Positions 46,133 through 54,702 of a DNA stretch of 64,000 nt are shown here, piece by piece; the first letter of the stretch is position 1; each line of letters opens with the position of its first letter. The stretch spans positions 620,001 to 684,000 of the forward strand of contig JADJWF010000004.1 in assembly GCA_016716505.1 (NCBI GenBank), given 5' to 3'. The notes below the pieces were generated by a model, which saw nothing but the letters and a program-made list of their open reading frames with translations, did not search any database and was not told the origin of the DNA. The position numbers were made by a program, and so were the translations under genes. The DNA is from Verrucomicrobiota bacterium (GTDB taxonomy: Bacteria; Verrucomicrobiota; Verrucomicrobiia; Limisphaerales; J093).

Positions 46133-48820
46133 ATGAAAAAATACCTGCGGCCCGTATTGTCCGGGGCCCTCGCCCTGGTCATCTCCTCCGCGTTTCCCAT
46201 GAATGCCGCTGAACCCGGTCTGCCACCGCTGCTGGATCGCGAGCTTTTCTTCGGCAACCCGGAGATCGCGGGCGCGACCTTGTCCCCCGATGGCCAATAT
46301 GTCGCTTTTCTCAAGCCGTGGAGCGATACGCGCAACATCTGGGTCAAGAAAAGGGGCGAGCCTTTCGACGCGGCCCGCCGCGTCACCGCCGAGACCAAGC
46401 GGCCGATTCCCGGCTTCTTCTGGTCGCGCGACAGCCGGTTGATCCTCTACGTGAAGGACAACGACGGCGACGAGAACTACAACGTCTGGGCGGTGGACCC
46501 GACCGCCTCGCCTGCCTCGGGTCAGGAGGTGCCGCCGTCCCGCAACTTGACCGACGCGAAGGGGGTTCGGGCGTTGATTTACGATGTGCCCAAGAAGATG
46601 CCCGACACGATCTTTGTGGGCCTGAACGACCGCGACGCCGCGTGGCATGACCTTTACCGCGTTACGATCTCGACGGGCCAGCGGGAGCTGATCCGCAAGA
46701 ACAGTGATCGAATCGCGGCGTGGATGTTCGATCTGGACGGCCGGCTGCGGCTGGCCCTGCGCACCTCGGACCAGGGCGATACGGAAATCCTCAAGGTTCT
46801 GCCGGACGGTTTCCAGACGGTCTATACCTGCAACGTCTTCGAGACTGCCAGTCCCGAGCGGTTCCACCCGGACGGCAAACGCTTCTATCTGCAGACCAAC
46901 AAAGGTGATCCGGATCTCATCCGGCTGGTCCTGTTCGATCCGGAAACCGGTAAAGAAGAATTGGTCGAGTCCGACCCGCTCAACCGGGTGGATTTCGGCC
47001 AGGCCCTGTTCTCCGAGGCGACCGATGAACTGGTGGCCACGGCCTACGAAGACGACCGCACGCGGCTGTATTTCCGGGACCCGGCCTGGGAGCGGGACTA
47101 CCGCTGGCTGGAAGCGAGGTTCCCCGGCAAGGAGATCAACCCGCTTTCCTCAACGGCCGACGATCGCCTCTGGCTGATTGTGGCCAACAGCGACACCGAT
47201 CCGGGCGAAGTGCATCTGTTTGATCGGGGCACGCGGCAACTCACGTTGCAGTACCGGGTCCGCGAGCGCATCCCGCGCGAGCACATGGCCGAGATGAAGC
47301 CGGTGCGATACCCCTCCTCCGACGGCCTTGAAATCCCGGCCTTCCTGACGTTGCCGAAAGGTGTGCCCGCGAAAAATTTGCCGGCCCTCGTCGTTCCGCA
47401 CGGCGGCCCGTGGGCGCGGGATGGGTGGGGCTTCAACAACCTGGCGCAGTTCCTCGCCAACCGCGGTTACGCGGTGCTGCAGCCGAATTTTCGGGGTTCG
47501 ACCGGCTACGGCAAAAAATTCCTCAACGCCGGCAACAACCAGTGGGGCGACAAGATGCAGGACGACGTGACGTGGGGAGTGAAGTACCTGGTCGCTCAGG
47601 GCATCGCCGATCCGAAGCGGGTGGGGATCATGGGCGGCTCCTACGGTGGGTACGCGACGCTGGCCGGGGTGACGTTCACGCCCGATCTGTACGCGGCGGC
47701 CGTGTCTATCGTCGGTCCGTCGAGTTTGCTGACGCTCCTCGACTCGATCCCGCCGTACTGGGAGTCTTTCCGGATCATTTTCCACGAGCGGATGGGCAAT
47801 CCCAACACGCCCGAGGGCAAGGCCCAGTTGGTCCGGCAGTCGCCGCTCTACTCGGCGGACAAGATCCGCACGCCGCTGCTCGTGGCTCAGGGGGCGAACG
47901 ATCCGCGGGTCAAGAAGGCGGAATCCGAGCAGATCGTCGTCGCGCTGCGGGATCGGGGGTTCCCAGTCGAGTACCTGTGCGCTCCGGACGAGGGGCATGG
48001 CTTCGCGCGGCCAGTCAACAGCATGGCCGTGTGGGCGGCGGCTGAGCGGTTCTTCGCGAAGCACCTGGGAGGCCGGTTTCAGGAGGACGCAACCCCGGAA
48101 GTTTCAGCCCGACTGCGGGAAATCACCGTGGACCCGAAAACGGTGGTGCTCGCCAAGCCGGTGGACGAGGCGGCAGTCGGGGTGCCCAAGCCGGTGGCAA
48201 CGCTGAAGGCCGGCCGCTCGACGATGCAAGGCAAGCTGGAGGCCGGCGGGCAGGAAATGCCGATGACCGTCACCCAAACGATCGAAGATCAGGGAACCGC
48301 GTGGCTCATCACCGGCACCGCCAAGCTGCCCTTCGGCGAAGCCGTGGATCAGGTGACGGTGGACAAAACCACCCTCGTGCCGCGAAAGCGGTTGCTCAAG
48401 CAGGGGCCGGCCGTCATCGAGTTGACCTTTGAGGGGGGAAAAGCCGCCGGCACCATGGCGATGGGCGGTGACCCGCGGGAAGTGTCCGTGGAACTGGGCG
48501 GCGACCTGTTTGCGGACGGTGTTGGGGGTCACGAGGCCATCGCCGCTCTGCCGCTTGCCGAGGGTTACAGCACGACCTTCCGGAACTTCGACCTCATGCA
48601 GCAGAAGGTGCGGTTGAAGCAGGCGAGGGTCGCAGGGGTCGAGGACGTCACCGTGCCGGCCGGGACGTTCAAAGCGTGGAAGGTGGAAATCACGTCGGCC
48701 GATGGCGGTGCGGACAGCACCACAGTCTGGATCGCCCAAGAGAGCCGCCAAGTCGTGAAGACCCGGGCCACGCTGCCCCAAATGGCCGGCGCGGTCATGA
48801 CCTCCGAGCTGCTGCCCTAA
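46133..48820 (+). CDS. S9 family prolyl-oligopeptidase-like peptidase with extra C-terminal domain
   Basis: 895 aa from ATG 46133. Signal peptide (VLSGALALVISSAFPMNAA), beta-propeller (about residues 30-370), then an S9 catalytic domain. The nucleophile is Ser503 in GIMGGSYGGYATLAGV, the Asp is in VAQGANDPRVKKAES and the His is in DEGHGFARPVNSMA. After about residue 650 comes an additional ~240-residue beta-rich domain (GKLEAGGQEMPMTVTQTIED, VPAGTFKAWKVEITSADGG) resembling DUF3108-like or lipoprotein-binding folds, which ordinary S9 enzymes lack. Exported; probably degrades peptides in the periplasm. Confidence 0.88.
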   Translation: MKKYLRPVLSGALALVISSAFPMNAAEPGLPPLLDRELFFGNPEIAGATLSPDGQYVAFLKPWSDTRNIWVKKRGEPFDAARRVTAETKRPIPGFFWSRDSRLILYVKDNDGDENYNVWAVDPTASPASGQEVPPSRNLTDAKGVRALIYDVPKKMPDTIFVGLNDRDAAWHDLYRVTISTGQRELIRKNSDRIAAWMFDLDGRLRLALRTSDQGDTEILKVLPDGFQTVYTCNVFETASPERFHPDGKRFYLQTNKGDPDLIRLVLFDPETGKEELVESDPLNRVDFGQALFSEATDELVATAYEDDRTRLYFRDPAWERDYRWLEARFPGKEINPLSSTADDRLWLIVANSDTDPGEVHLFDRGTRQLTLQYRVRERIPREHMAEMKPVRYPSSDGLEIPAFLTLPKGVPAKNLPALVVPHGGPWARDGWGFNNLAQFLANRGYAVLQPNFRGSTGYGKKFLNAGNNQWGDKMQDDVTWGVKYLVAQGIADPKRVGIMGGSYGGYATLAGVTFTPDLYAAAVSIVGPSSLLTLLDSIPPYWESFRIIFHERMGNPNTPEGKAQLVRQSPLYSADKIRTPLLVAQGANDPRVKKAESEQIVVALRDRGFPVEYLCAPDEGHGFARPVNSMAVWAAAERFFAKHLGGRFQEDATPEVSARLREITVDPKTVVLAKPVDEAAVGVPKPVATLKAGRSTMQGKLEAGGQEMPMTVTQTIEDQGTAWLITGTAKLPFGEAVDQVTVDKTTLVPRKRLLKQGPAVIELTFEGGKAAGTMAMGGDPREVSVELGGDLFADGVGGHEAIAALPLAEGYSTTFRNFDLMQQKVRLKQARVAGVEDVTVPAGTFKAWKVEITSADGGADSTTVWIAQESRQVVKTRATLPQMAGAVMTSELLP

Positions 48821-48846
48821 AGGCGTTGGTTGCCGCCGGCCACCCG

Positions 48847-49737
48847 ATGAAGGCAAAACCCAGGCGGCTGCGGGTCGCTGCAGTGCAGATGATCTTTGCC
48901 GATTCGCTCGCGGGCAATCTCGCGAAGATCGAGAATGCGGCGGTCCAGGCCGCGCGGGAAGGGGCCGACGCGGTGCTGTTTCCCGAATGCGCGACGACCG
49001 GCTATGCGTGCGACTTTGGTGCGCTCCAGCCGGCGACGATCCGGGACGCGATCGGGCAGGTCGGCGCGTTGGCGGCACGGCTGGGCGTCCATCTGCTGGT
49101 GGGCAGCCCCGTGTTCGCCGGCCGACGCCTCTTCAACGCGCTGCTGGTCTTCGATCGGCGCGGCCGGCTGATCCACACCTACGCCAAGTGCCAACTGACC
49201 GAGGGCGACCGCCGCTGGTTCACGCCGGGGGACGGCTTGTCGCTGTTCAAGGTGGATGGGGTACAGGCCACCGCGATCGTCTGCCACGAACGTCGTTATC
49301 CCGAACTGGTGCGGTTGCCGGTGATGGCCGGGGCGCAGATCGTTTTCCACCCGAACGCTGGCCTGGACGAACTCGCCGTCTCGCGCGCCAAGCGCGGCGG
49401 GCGCGATGGGATGCCGGTGCGGGCGTTCGAGAACGCAGTGTTCTACGTCTTCGCCAATTCGGTCGGCCCGCAAGGAGGGGGAAAGTGGTCGGCCGGGGAT
49501 TCGAAGATCGTCGCGCCGGATGGATCGTTCCTCCGCTTGGCAGACAACCGGCGTGAGCAGGTCATCGTGGCGGATCTGGACCTCGCGCTGGCAACGAGGA
49601 AGTACGCGGAGGACAGTTTGCGCCACCCGCGTTTTCTCGCGCGGCAATGGCGACGGCTCCTGCTGGAGATGCGCTGTCGGGTGGCCGAGAACGACCGACG
49701 GTTTCGAGCGGGCTCTGAGAAGGCGCCGGTGGTCTGA
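48847..49737 (+). CDS. Carbon-nitrogen hydrolase (nitrilase superfamily)
   Basis: 296 aa. The catalytic triad is visible: Glu in VLFPECATTGYA, Lys in HTYAKCQLTEGD, and Cys in TAIVCHERRYPELVRLPVM. Such enzymes hydrolyse amides or N-carbamoyl compounds in the cytoplasm; no signal peptide is present. ATG 48847 is 26 bp after the S9 peptidase stop, so the two may be cotranscribed. The substrate is not deducible. Confidence 0.88.
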   Translation: MKAKPRRLRVAAVQMIFADSLAGNLAKIENAAVQAAREGADAVLFPECATTGYACDFGALQPATIRDAIGQVGALAARLGVHLLVGSPVFAGRRLFNALLVFDRRGRLIHTYAKCQLTEGDRRWFTPGDGLSLFKVDGVQATAIVCHERRYPELVRLPVMAGAQIVFHPNAGLDELAVSRAKRGGRDGMPVRAFENAVFYVFANSVGPQGGGKWSAGDSKIVAPDGSFLRLADNRREQVIVADLDLALATRKYAEDSLRHPRFLARQWRRLLLEMRCRVAENDRRFRAGSEKAPVV

Positions 49738-49791
49738 GGCGCGGCGGGAAGGAACGAAGGGGGTGAGGGAGAACGAACCTCCGCTCCGTGA

Positions 49792-50811
49792 CTACGTGGG
49801 GCTGGTGGTGGCGACCGCGTTGTTTCGACGCGCGCGCCATTCCCAGTACCACGCCACCCCAACACTGAGTTCGTAGAGCAGATGGAGCGGAAACGCCATC
49901 AAGACCATGGTGAACGGATCCCCTGAAGGGGTGACCACCGCCGCGATGACGAGGTTTCCGATGATGGCGTAAGGGCGGAACGCGCGGAGCTTCGCGAGAT
50001 CGAGCAACTCGATTTTGACCAGCGTGAGGATGACCACGGGCAACTCGAAGGTGAGGCCCATGCCCAGCATGAACTTGCACATGAAGCCGATGTACGCATC
50101 CGCCCGCCATTCGTCGGCGATGAAGCCCATCCAGTTCGAGAACTGGACCGTGGCGGTGAGTGCCACGCCGGCCACCAGGAAGTAACAGCACAAGACGCCC
50201 AGGAAAAAAAGAACGGTCCCGTAACCCACCGCGCGGTACAGGATCGCCTTTTCCGTCACCTTCAGCGCTGGCAGCACAAATTGGCCGACGAAGAAGAACA
50301 CAAATGGCGCGGCCAGAACCAAGCCACCGTACAGGGCGAGTTTGAGGGCCACCATGATGCCCTCGATTGGCGTGTAGTTCTTGAGCACCACCAGCCGGGT
50401 GTCCTGCGGCGCCGGATGCAGGTCAGGCTCGAGCGCGAGAAGAACATTCGTCCCCAGTGTCAACGGCACCATGCGCAGGGCGCGGACTTCGTTGGACTGC
50501 CACGGGAGCGGGCCGAGCTCTCCCAGTTTGACGCGGCCGATGATATTCGTGCCCAGTTGAACCGGGGTGGCGCGGATCTTCGGGCCAAATGTCAGCGCGT
50601 GAGACAGCGGCCAGGAGAGGAGTTTGACGAGCTGGTTGCCGGCCACCAGGCAAACCAGCATTGCCAGCAGAATCGCGCTGACGCTCTTGACCAGGGTCCA
50701 GCGGAGATCCTCGAGGTGCTCGAGGAAGGTCTTGACTGGACCGCCGAAGCCCTCCTCCTCCTCTTCTGTGCCGACCACCTGCGCGTGGTGCGCTTCCGGC
50801 TCGCTGGCCAT
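49792..50811 (-). CDS. tatC: Sec-independent protein translocase TatC
   Basis: 339 aa, longer than the usual ~250. The N-terminal TatC signature FLEHLEDLRWTLVKSV is followed by TM1, then an unusually long periplasmic loop (about residues 75-150, including LGTNIIGRVKLGELGPLPWQ). The remaining TMs are conserved (FVFFFVGQFVLPALKVTEKA, MGLTFELPVVILTLVKIELL, AIIGNLVIAAVVTPSGDPFT). TatC binds twin-arginine signal peptides. It lies 22 bp downstream of tatA on the minus strand, at the end of the Tol-Pal-Tat block. The long loop may be lineage-specific. Confidence 0.95.
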   Translation of the reverse strand: MASEPEAHHAQVVGTEEEEEGFGGPVKTFLEHLEDLRWTLVKSVSAILLAMLVCLVAGNQLVKLLSWPLSHALTFGPKIRATPVQLGTNIIGRVKLGELGPLPWQSNEVRALRMVPLTLGTNVLLALEPDLHPAPQDTRLVVLKNYTPIEGIMVALKLALYGGLVLAAPFVFFFVGQFVLPALKVTEKAILYRAVGYGTVLFFLGVLCCYFLVAGVALTATVQFSNWMGFIADEWRADAYIGFMCKFMLGMGLTFELPVVILTLVKIELLDLAKLRAFRPYAIIGNLVIAAVVTPSGDPFTMVLMAFPLHLLYELSVGVAWYWEWRARRNNAVATTSPT

Positions 50812-50833
50812 GGGCTAGGGCCGCGGACGAAAT

Positions 50834-51094
50834 TCAGGGTTTGGGATCAGCCGGCGAAGACTGGCTGACGGTTTCGGCCGGTGGTGTGGGTCGCCGGGGT
50901 GGCTCCGGGGGCGGCTCGTCTTCGATTGCCCGCTGAAATTCGTCCTGCACTTCGCGGGAAGCCTTCTTGAATTCCTTGATGCCGGAGCCGAGGCCCCGCA
51001 TCAGTTCCGGCACCTTCTTGGCGCCGAACAAAATCAGAACCACGACGATGATACCGATGATTTCCGGCCAGCCGAGGAATGCCAAAGTGTTCAT
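50834..51094 (-). CDS. tatA: Twin-arginine translocase subunit TatA/TatE
   Basis: 86 aa. One transmembrane helix (WPEIIGIIVVVLILFGAKKV) with the family FGAKKVPEL motif, an amphipathic helix (MRGLGSGIKEFKKASREV) and a Pro/Glu-rich tail. TatA oligomers form the translocation pore around TatC. It starts 111 bp after pal and directly precedes tatC. Confidence 0.95.
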   Translation of the reverse strand: MNTLAFLGWPEIIGIIVVVLILFGAKKVPELMRGLGSGIKEFKKASREVQDEFQRAIEDEPPPEPPRRPTPPAETVSQSSPADPKP

Positions 51095-51205
51095 GAGTCG
51101 AATTATGCGTTGAGTCGCCCGTCGTGGTGGAAGCTACGCCCGTTGCCGGGCTGACGCCAGCAGGTTGTGAGGGTGATTCCGGACGCGCCTGTCCCTGCTC
51201 GCCGA

Positions 51206-51811
51206 TCACGGCGGGAGCAACAGGATGAATTCACCGCGCCGGTTCTTGCGCCAGGCTTCTTCGTTGTGTCCCGGGTCAACGGGCCGGTCCTCGCCAAAAC
51301 TCCGGGTGTAAATCTGATCCGGAGAAAGACCATAGCGGATCAGGAATTCCCGGAGGGCGGCTGCGCGACGCTGCCCGAGCGCCCGGTTGTATTCCTCGGT
51401 TCCCCGCTCGTCACAGTGCCCGTCAATCATCAGCTTGGCCTGAGGCTTGGCCTTCATTTCGTTCCCCACGCTTTGGGCCTTGCCCTGCTCACTGGCCTTG
51501 ACCAGGGAGCTGTCAAAATCGAAGTAAACCGTTTGCGCGGCAAAATAGTTTGTGTCGGGCACCATCCCCTCGATGAGGCTCAGGTCGCCTTCGGGGAAAC
51601 CGCTGGCGGTCTCGCGCACCGTGGTCGCGTCGGTGCCTGCGCCTCCGGGCAGCGTGCCGCCCTGGGTCACCGGGGCGGTGCGGGTCGGGGCCGAGCCGGT
51701 CCGGCCGCTCTGAATCGGGGTCACGCCTTTTTCGGGCTTTTTGCAGCCGACCGAGCCCACCGTCAGGGCGAGGGCCAGCATGGTCACGTTGACGAGGAAA
51801 CGACGTTTCAT
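51206..51811 (-). CDS. pal: Peptidoglycan-associated lipoprotein, OmpA-like
   Basis: 201 aa from ATG 51811. N-terminal lipoprotein signal (MLALALTVGSVGCKKPEKG, Cys about 23), a Gly/Thr-rich linker, then an OmpA/Pal domain: VYFDFDSSLVKASEQGKAQS, LMIDGHCDERGTEEYNRALG, and GEDRPVDPGHNEEAWRKNRR. Pal ties the outer membrane to peptidoglycan and works with TolB. It follows tolB by 29 bp. Confidence 0.95.
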   Translation of the reverse strand: MKRRFLVNVTMLALALTVGSVGCKKPEKGVTPIQSGRTGSAPTRTAPVTQGGTLPGGAGTDATTVRETASGFPEGDLSLIEGMVPDTNYFAAQTVYFDFDSSLVKASEQGKAQSVGNEMKAKPQAKLMIDGHCDERGTEEYNRALGQRRAAALREFLIRYGLSPDQIYTRSFGEDRPVDPGHNEEAWRKNRRGEFILLLPP

Positions 51812-51840
51812 GTGGTGACGACTAGGGTGAACGGAGCAGG

Positions 51841-53022
51841 TTAGCGCGCCCAACTCGGCTGAGAGCAGCTACCCAAATTTCCTCGGGCATCCTTGTTCTG
51901 GCGGGTGGGCACGTCAAGCAAAGACAGGACGCGCCGGCTGCCCAGCCGCTTGGTGAACACGAGGGTTCGAGAGTTTGGTGCCCAAGCGGGATCTTCCCCA
52001 CCAACGAGGATCCGCGCCTCCCCTCCGCGCGCCGGAATCACGCAGATGTCGAAGTTGTTGCCGGCCTGGGAGGTGAAGGCAATCCACTTGCCGTCCGGCG
52101 ACCAGTCCGGTTCGGTGGGGTTGCCGACGTTCGAAATCGGAATGCGCTCCACGGTGCCGCCGTCGGCGGGAATCCGGGCCAGCACCCGCCGGGCTCCCTG
52201 CCGGGTGGCGAAGCAGATGAACTTCCCGTCGGGGGACCAACACGGGGAGGATTCGTCCTCCCGGGTTTGCGTGAGCTGCTTCAGACCCGTTCCGTCCAGA
52301 TTCGCCACGTAGAGGTCCGGGTTGCCGCTCTTGCCCAGGATCATCGCCACGCGCCGCCCATCCGGCGACACGGCGGGGCTCATGCTGGACCCGGCGTAGC
52401 GCGCGACGACCTTCCGCTCCCCGGTTCCGAGATCGTGGTACACGATGTCGGGGTTGTTGAACTTGTGGGTCATATAGACCAGCCCGCGCCGGCCGGGAAT
52501 CCAGCTCGGAGCCGCCACAATCGTCCGGTCCTGGGTGACGGCCACCGCGTTGAAGCCGTCGTAGTCCGAGACGTAGATTTCGCCCGCGCCACCCGCCTCT
52601 CCGGTCTTGACCTTGAACGCGATGCGCGTCCGCGCAATGCCCTTGCGCCCGGCGGCCGCCTCGACGACTTCGTCCGCGAGGGTGTGAACCTGATTTCGCA
52701 GGGAACCACCGCTGTAGGCTTTGGAGAACTTGACGGACTTGTTGATGGCGTCGGTGAGCCGTCCCTGCAACTGGCCTTGGGAACTGCCTTGGAGCAGCCA
52801 TTGGGCCTCGGCCTCGGGCACCACCTTGAAGCCCGCCACTTCCAGATCGAATTGCAACACGTTCAGCGCCTCCCCGCTGTAGCCCGAGAGGGTGATCCGG
52901 ATGGGCGCTTCCCGGCCGGTGGCCCAGTCGGTGATCGTGAGCCGTTCCTCCGCCGCTTGCAGCGGCCCGCCAAGCAGGAGAACGAGGGTGGTGACGAGGG
53001 GAAAACGGAGACTGAGCTTCAT
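51841..53022 (-). CDS. tolB: Tol-Pal system periplasmic protein TolB
   Basis: 393 aa. Signal peptide (LVTTLVLLLGGPLQA), an N-terminal alpha/beta domain (LQFDLEVAGFKVVPEAEAQW, FKVKTGEAGGAGEIYVSDYD), then a WD40-like propeller with the PDG repeats: SMSPAVSPDGRRVAMILGKS, DESSPCWSPDGKFICFATRQ, PTEPDWSPDGKWIAFTSQAG. TolB links Pal and TolA during outer-membrane constriction. ATG 53022 overlaps the tolA stop by 4 bases. Confidence 0.95.
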   Translation of the reverse strand: MKLSLRFPLVTTLVLLLGGPLQAAEERLTITDWATGREAPIRITLSGYSGEALNVLQFDLEVAGFKVVPEAEAQWLLQGSSQGQLQGRLTDAINKSVKFSKAYSGGSLRNQVHTLADEVVEAAAGRKGIARTRIAFKVKTGEAGGAGEIYVSDYDGFNAVAVTQDRTIVAAPSWIPGRRGLVYMTHKFNNPDIVYHDLGTGERKVVARYAGSSMSPAVSPDGRRVAMILGKSGNPDLYVANLDGTGLKQLTQTREDESSPCWSPDGKFICFATRQGARRVLARIPADGGTVERIPISNVGNPTEPDWSPDGKWIAFTSQAGNNFDICVIPARGGEARILVGGEDPAWAPNSRTLVFTKRLGSRRVLSLLDVPTRQNKDARGNLGSCSQPSWAR

Positions 53023-53902
53023 CCGGTGAATTCCTTGGCCTTGAGGTTGAAATCGATCAGAAAAGCCCGCTGGTCGTCCTTGGCACCCTCGGGGAACGGG
53101 TGGCCAATCGTGGTCACCCGGTCGAGCGCGGCACGGACCGAGCGGTCCAAGGCCGGCACGCCGGATGGGGTCTCAATGCGGGCAGACAGGACGGTTCCGT
53201 CGCGCGCAATCACGACGCGGGCGGTGGCGGTTGCCGAGTCGTCGGTCAACTCTGCCGGCGGACGCCACGCCCACTGGTACACGCTTTTCACGAAGAGGCT
53301 GTAACTCGCGTAACTAGCCCCGCCGGAACCGGTGCCGCCCGGCATCGTCACCGAGGTGCTCGACGACAACCGGCCGGCAAGACCGCTCACCGCCTGGTTG
53401 ATGCGGCTCTGGCGCACCTGGGCCAGACGCTGGGTCTCCGCCGCAGCGGCCGCCTCGCGCTCCTCCTTGGTGGGTGGTTTGACCTCGGGCGCCTTCTTGA
53501 TCACCGGCGTGAGGTTGGGCTGCACGACATGCTTCTTCGGTGGCGGTTTGGTGCCCGTCTCACTTGGCGTCGGCGGTTCCGGTTCTGGCGGCTTCGGGGC
53601 CGGTTTCTCGACCTTGACCGGCTTCGCGGGGGCGGCTCGACCGGGGCGGGAGTCTTGACTTCCGCCGCTACGGGTGGTGGCGGGGTGGCGGGAGCGGGTG
53701 TGGACGGTGGGGGCGCCGGAGATCCCCCGCCGACCACCGGCTGGTCCACGAGGATGTCCGGGATGAAATCCAGGATGGCCAGGTCCTCCGGCAGCGTCGG
53801 CGGCCGGGGTGGGCTGACAAACCCCGCCCCGGTCACCAGCACGCCCAGCAGCGTCGCGTGCGTCGCCGCGGACACGAGCAGGCACTTGCGCTGAAGGTTC
53901 AT
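53019..53902 (-). pseudogene. tolA: TolA/TonB-like energy transducer with apparent frameshift
   Basis: From ATG 53902 the N-terminus reads MNLQRKCLLVSAATHATLLG, an inner-membrane anchor, followed by a Pro-rich linker (PVVGGGSPAPPPSTPAPATP). The frame then drifts at about residue 90. The other frame carries the rest: PAKPVKVEKPAPKPPEPEPP, TKEEREAAAAAETQRLAQVR, and a TonB/TolA C-terminal domain (YASYSLFVKSVYQWAWRPPA, ARVVIARDGTVLSARIETPS). The break falls in a five-G run at 53628-53632; one added base restores about 294 residues. An intact operon around it makes sequencing error plausible. The stop overlaps tolB. Confidence 0.85.
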
Positions 53903-54318
53903 CGTCCAGTTGGCAGGGTCTTGAGGTTGACGCGGGTGATGTTGTTCCGCGTGCAACGATCAATCACGGGATAAAAGTGCTTGGTCATTGCTTCCTGATC
54001 GGCCCGAATGCTAACCACCATGTTGGGGTTTCGACGGGATTCGGCCACCAAGGCTCTCTCGAGTTCATCAATGGACACCGGACGGCCATTGAGGTGCAGC
54101 CGGCCCGTCTTCTCGATCTCGACGACCTGGAGGTCCTCCTGCTTCACCCGCGTCGTGCTGCTCCGGCCGCCTTCGGGCAGGTTGAGCTGGAGGCCGCCCT
54201 CGAGAAACGGCGTCGTGATCACAAAAATGATCAACAACACAAACGCCAGGTCGAGCAGCGGCGTGATGTTGATGTCACTGAGGGTGACCAGCGAATTCCT
54301 TTGGGAGAACCTCCTCAT
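53899..54318 (-). CDS. tolR: ExbD/TolR biopolymer transport protein
   Basis: 139 aa. A single N-terminal TM helix contains the proton-relay Asp in the family sequence INITPLLDLAFVLLIIFVIT. A periplasmic domain follows: LNLPEGGRSSTTRVKQEDLQ and MVVSIRADQEAMTKHFYPVI. It forms the proton-driven motor with TolQ. Its stop overlaps the tolA ATG by 4 bases, and it starts 18 bp after the zinc-ribbon gene. Confidence 0.93.
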   Translation of the reverse strand: MRRFSQRNSLVTLSDINITPLLDLAFVLLIIFVITTPFLEGGLQLNLPEGGRSSTTRVKQEDLQVVEIEKTGRLHLNGRPVSIDELERALVAESRRNPNMVVSIRADQEAMTKHFYPVIDRCTRNNITRVNLKTLPTGR

Positions 54319-54336
54319 CTTCGGGCCGCGGCGGCG

Positions 54337-54702
54337 TCACTCCGCACGGGACTTGAAATAGTCGAAGACCATGTAGGCCAGTCCCGCCAATACCACCAGC
54401 GAGACCAGGACTAGGACCACCTGTCCCGCAGTCACCAGCGCCCGTTTCAAGAAGGACTGCGTCTTACGGAGACGGCGGCTCCGATGCCCGAGGATGCCCC
54501 GCGGGAAACGCTTGTGGCACTTGCGGCAGTTGGCGAAGACGAGCGGATTGGAGTGTCCGCACCGGGGGCACGTGCGGTACAGGTCGGCGCCGCACCGCTT
54601 GCACGTGGGCGTGTCCAGCACGTTCAAGTGATTGCACTTGATGCACAACACGCCGGGTTGGTTGTGATCCACCTCGGACTGACCATGACGGCGTTCGCTC
54701 AT
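54337..54702 (-). CDS. Double zinc-ribbon, single-pass membrane protein inside the tol operon
   Basis: 121 aa. Eight cysteines sit in four CxxC pairs (C20/C23, C34/C37, C45/C48, C59/C62), the pattern of two zinc ribbons. A basic linker and one TM helix (VVLVLVSLVVLAGLAYMVFD, about 95-114) follow. No Tol protein of this type is known to me. Its ATG overlaps the tolQ stop by 4 bases and it lies 18 bp before tolR, so it is part of the operon. With the Arg/Lys-rich linker before the helix the ribbons should face the cytoplasm. Function unknown; a regulatory or assembly role for the motor is a guess. Confidence 0.85.
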   Translation of the reverse strand: MSERRHGQSEVDHNQPGVLCIKCNHLNVLDTPTCKRCGADLYRTCPRCGHSNPLVFANCRKCHKRFPRGILGHRSRRLRKTQSFLKRALVTAGQVVLVLVSLVVLAGLAYMVFDYFKSRAE

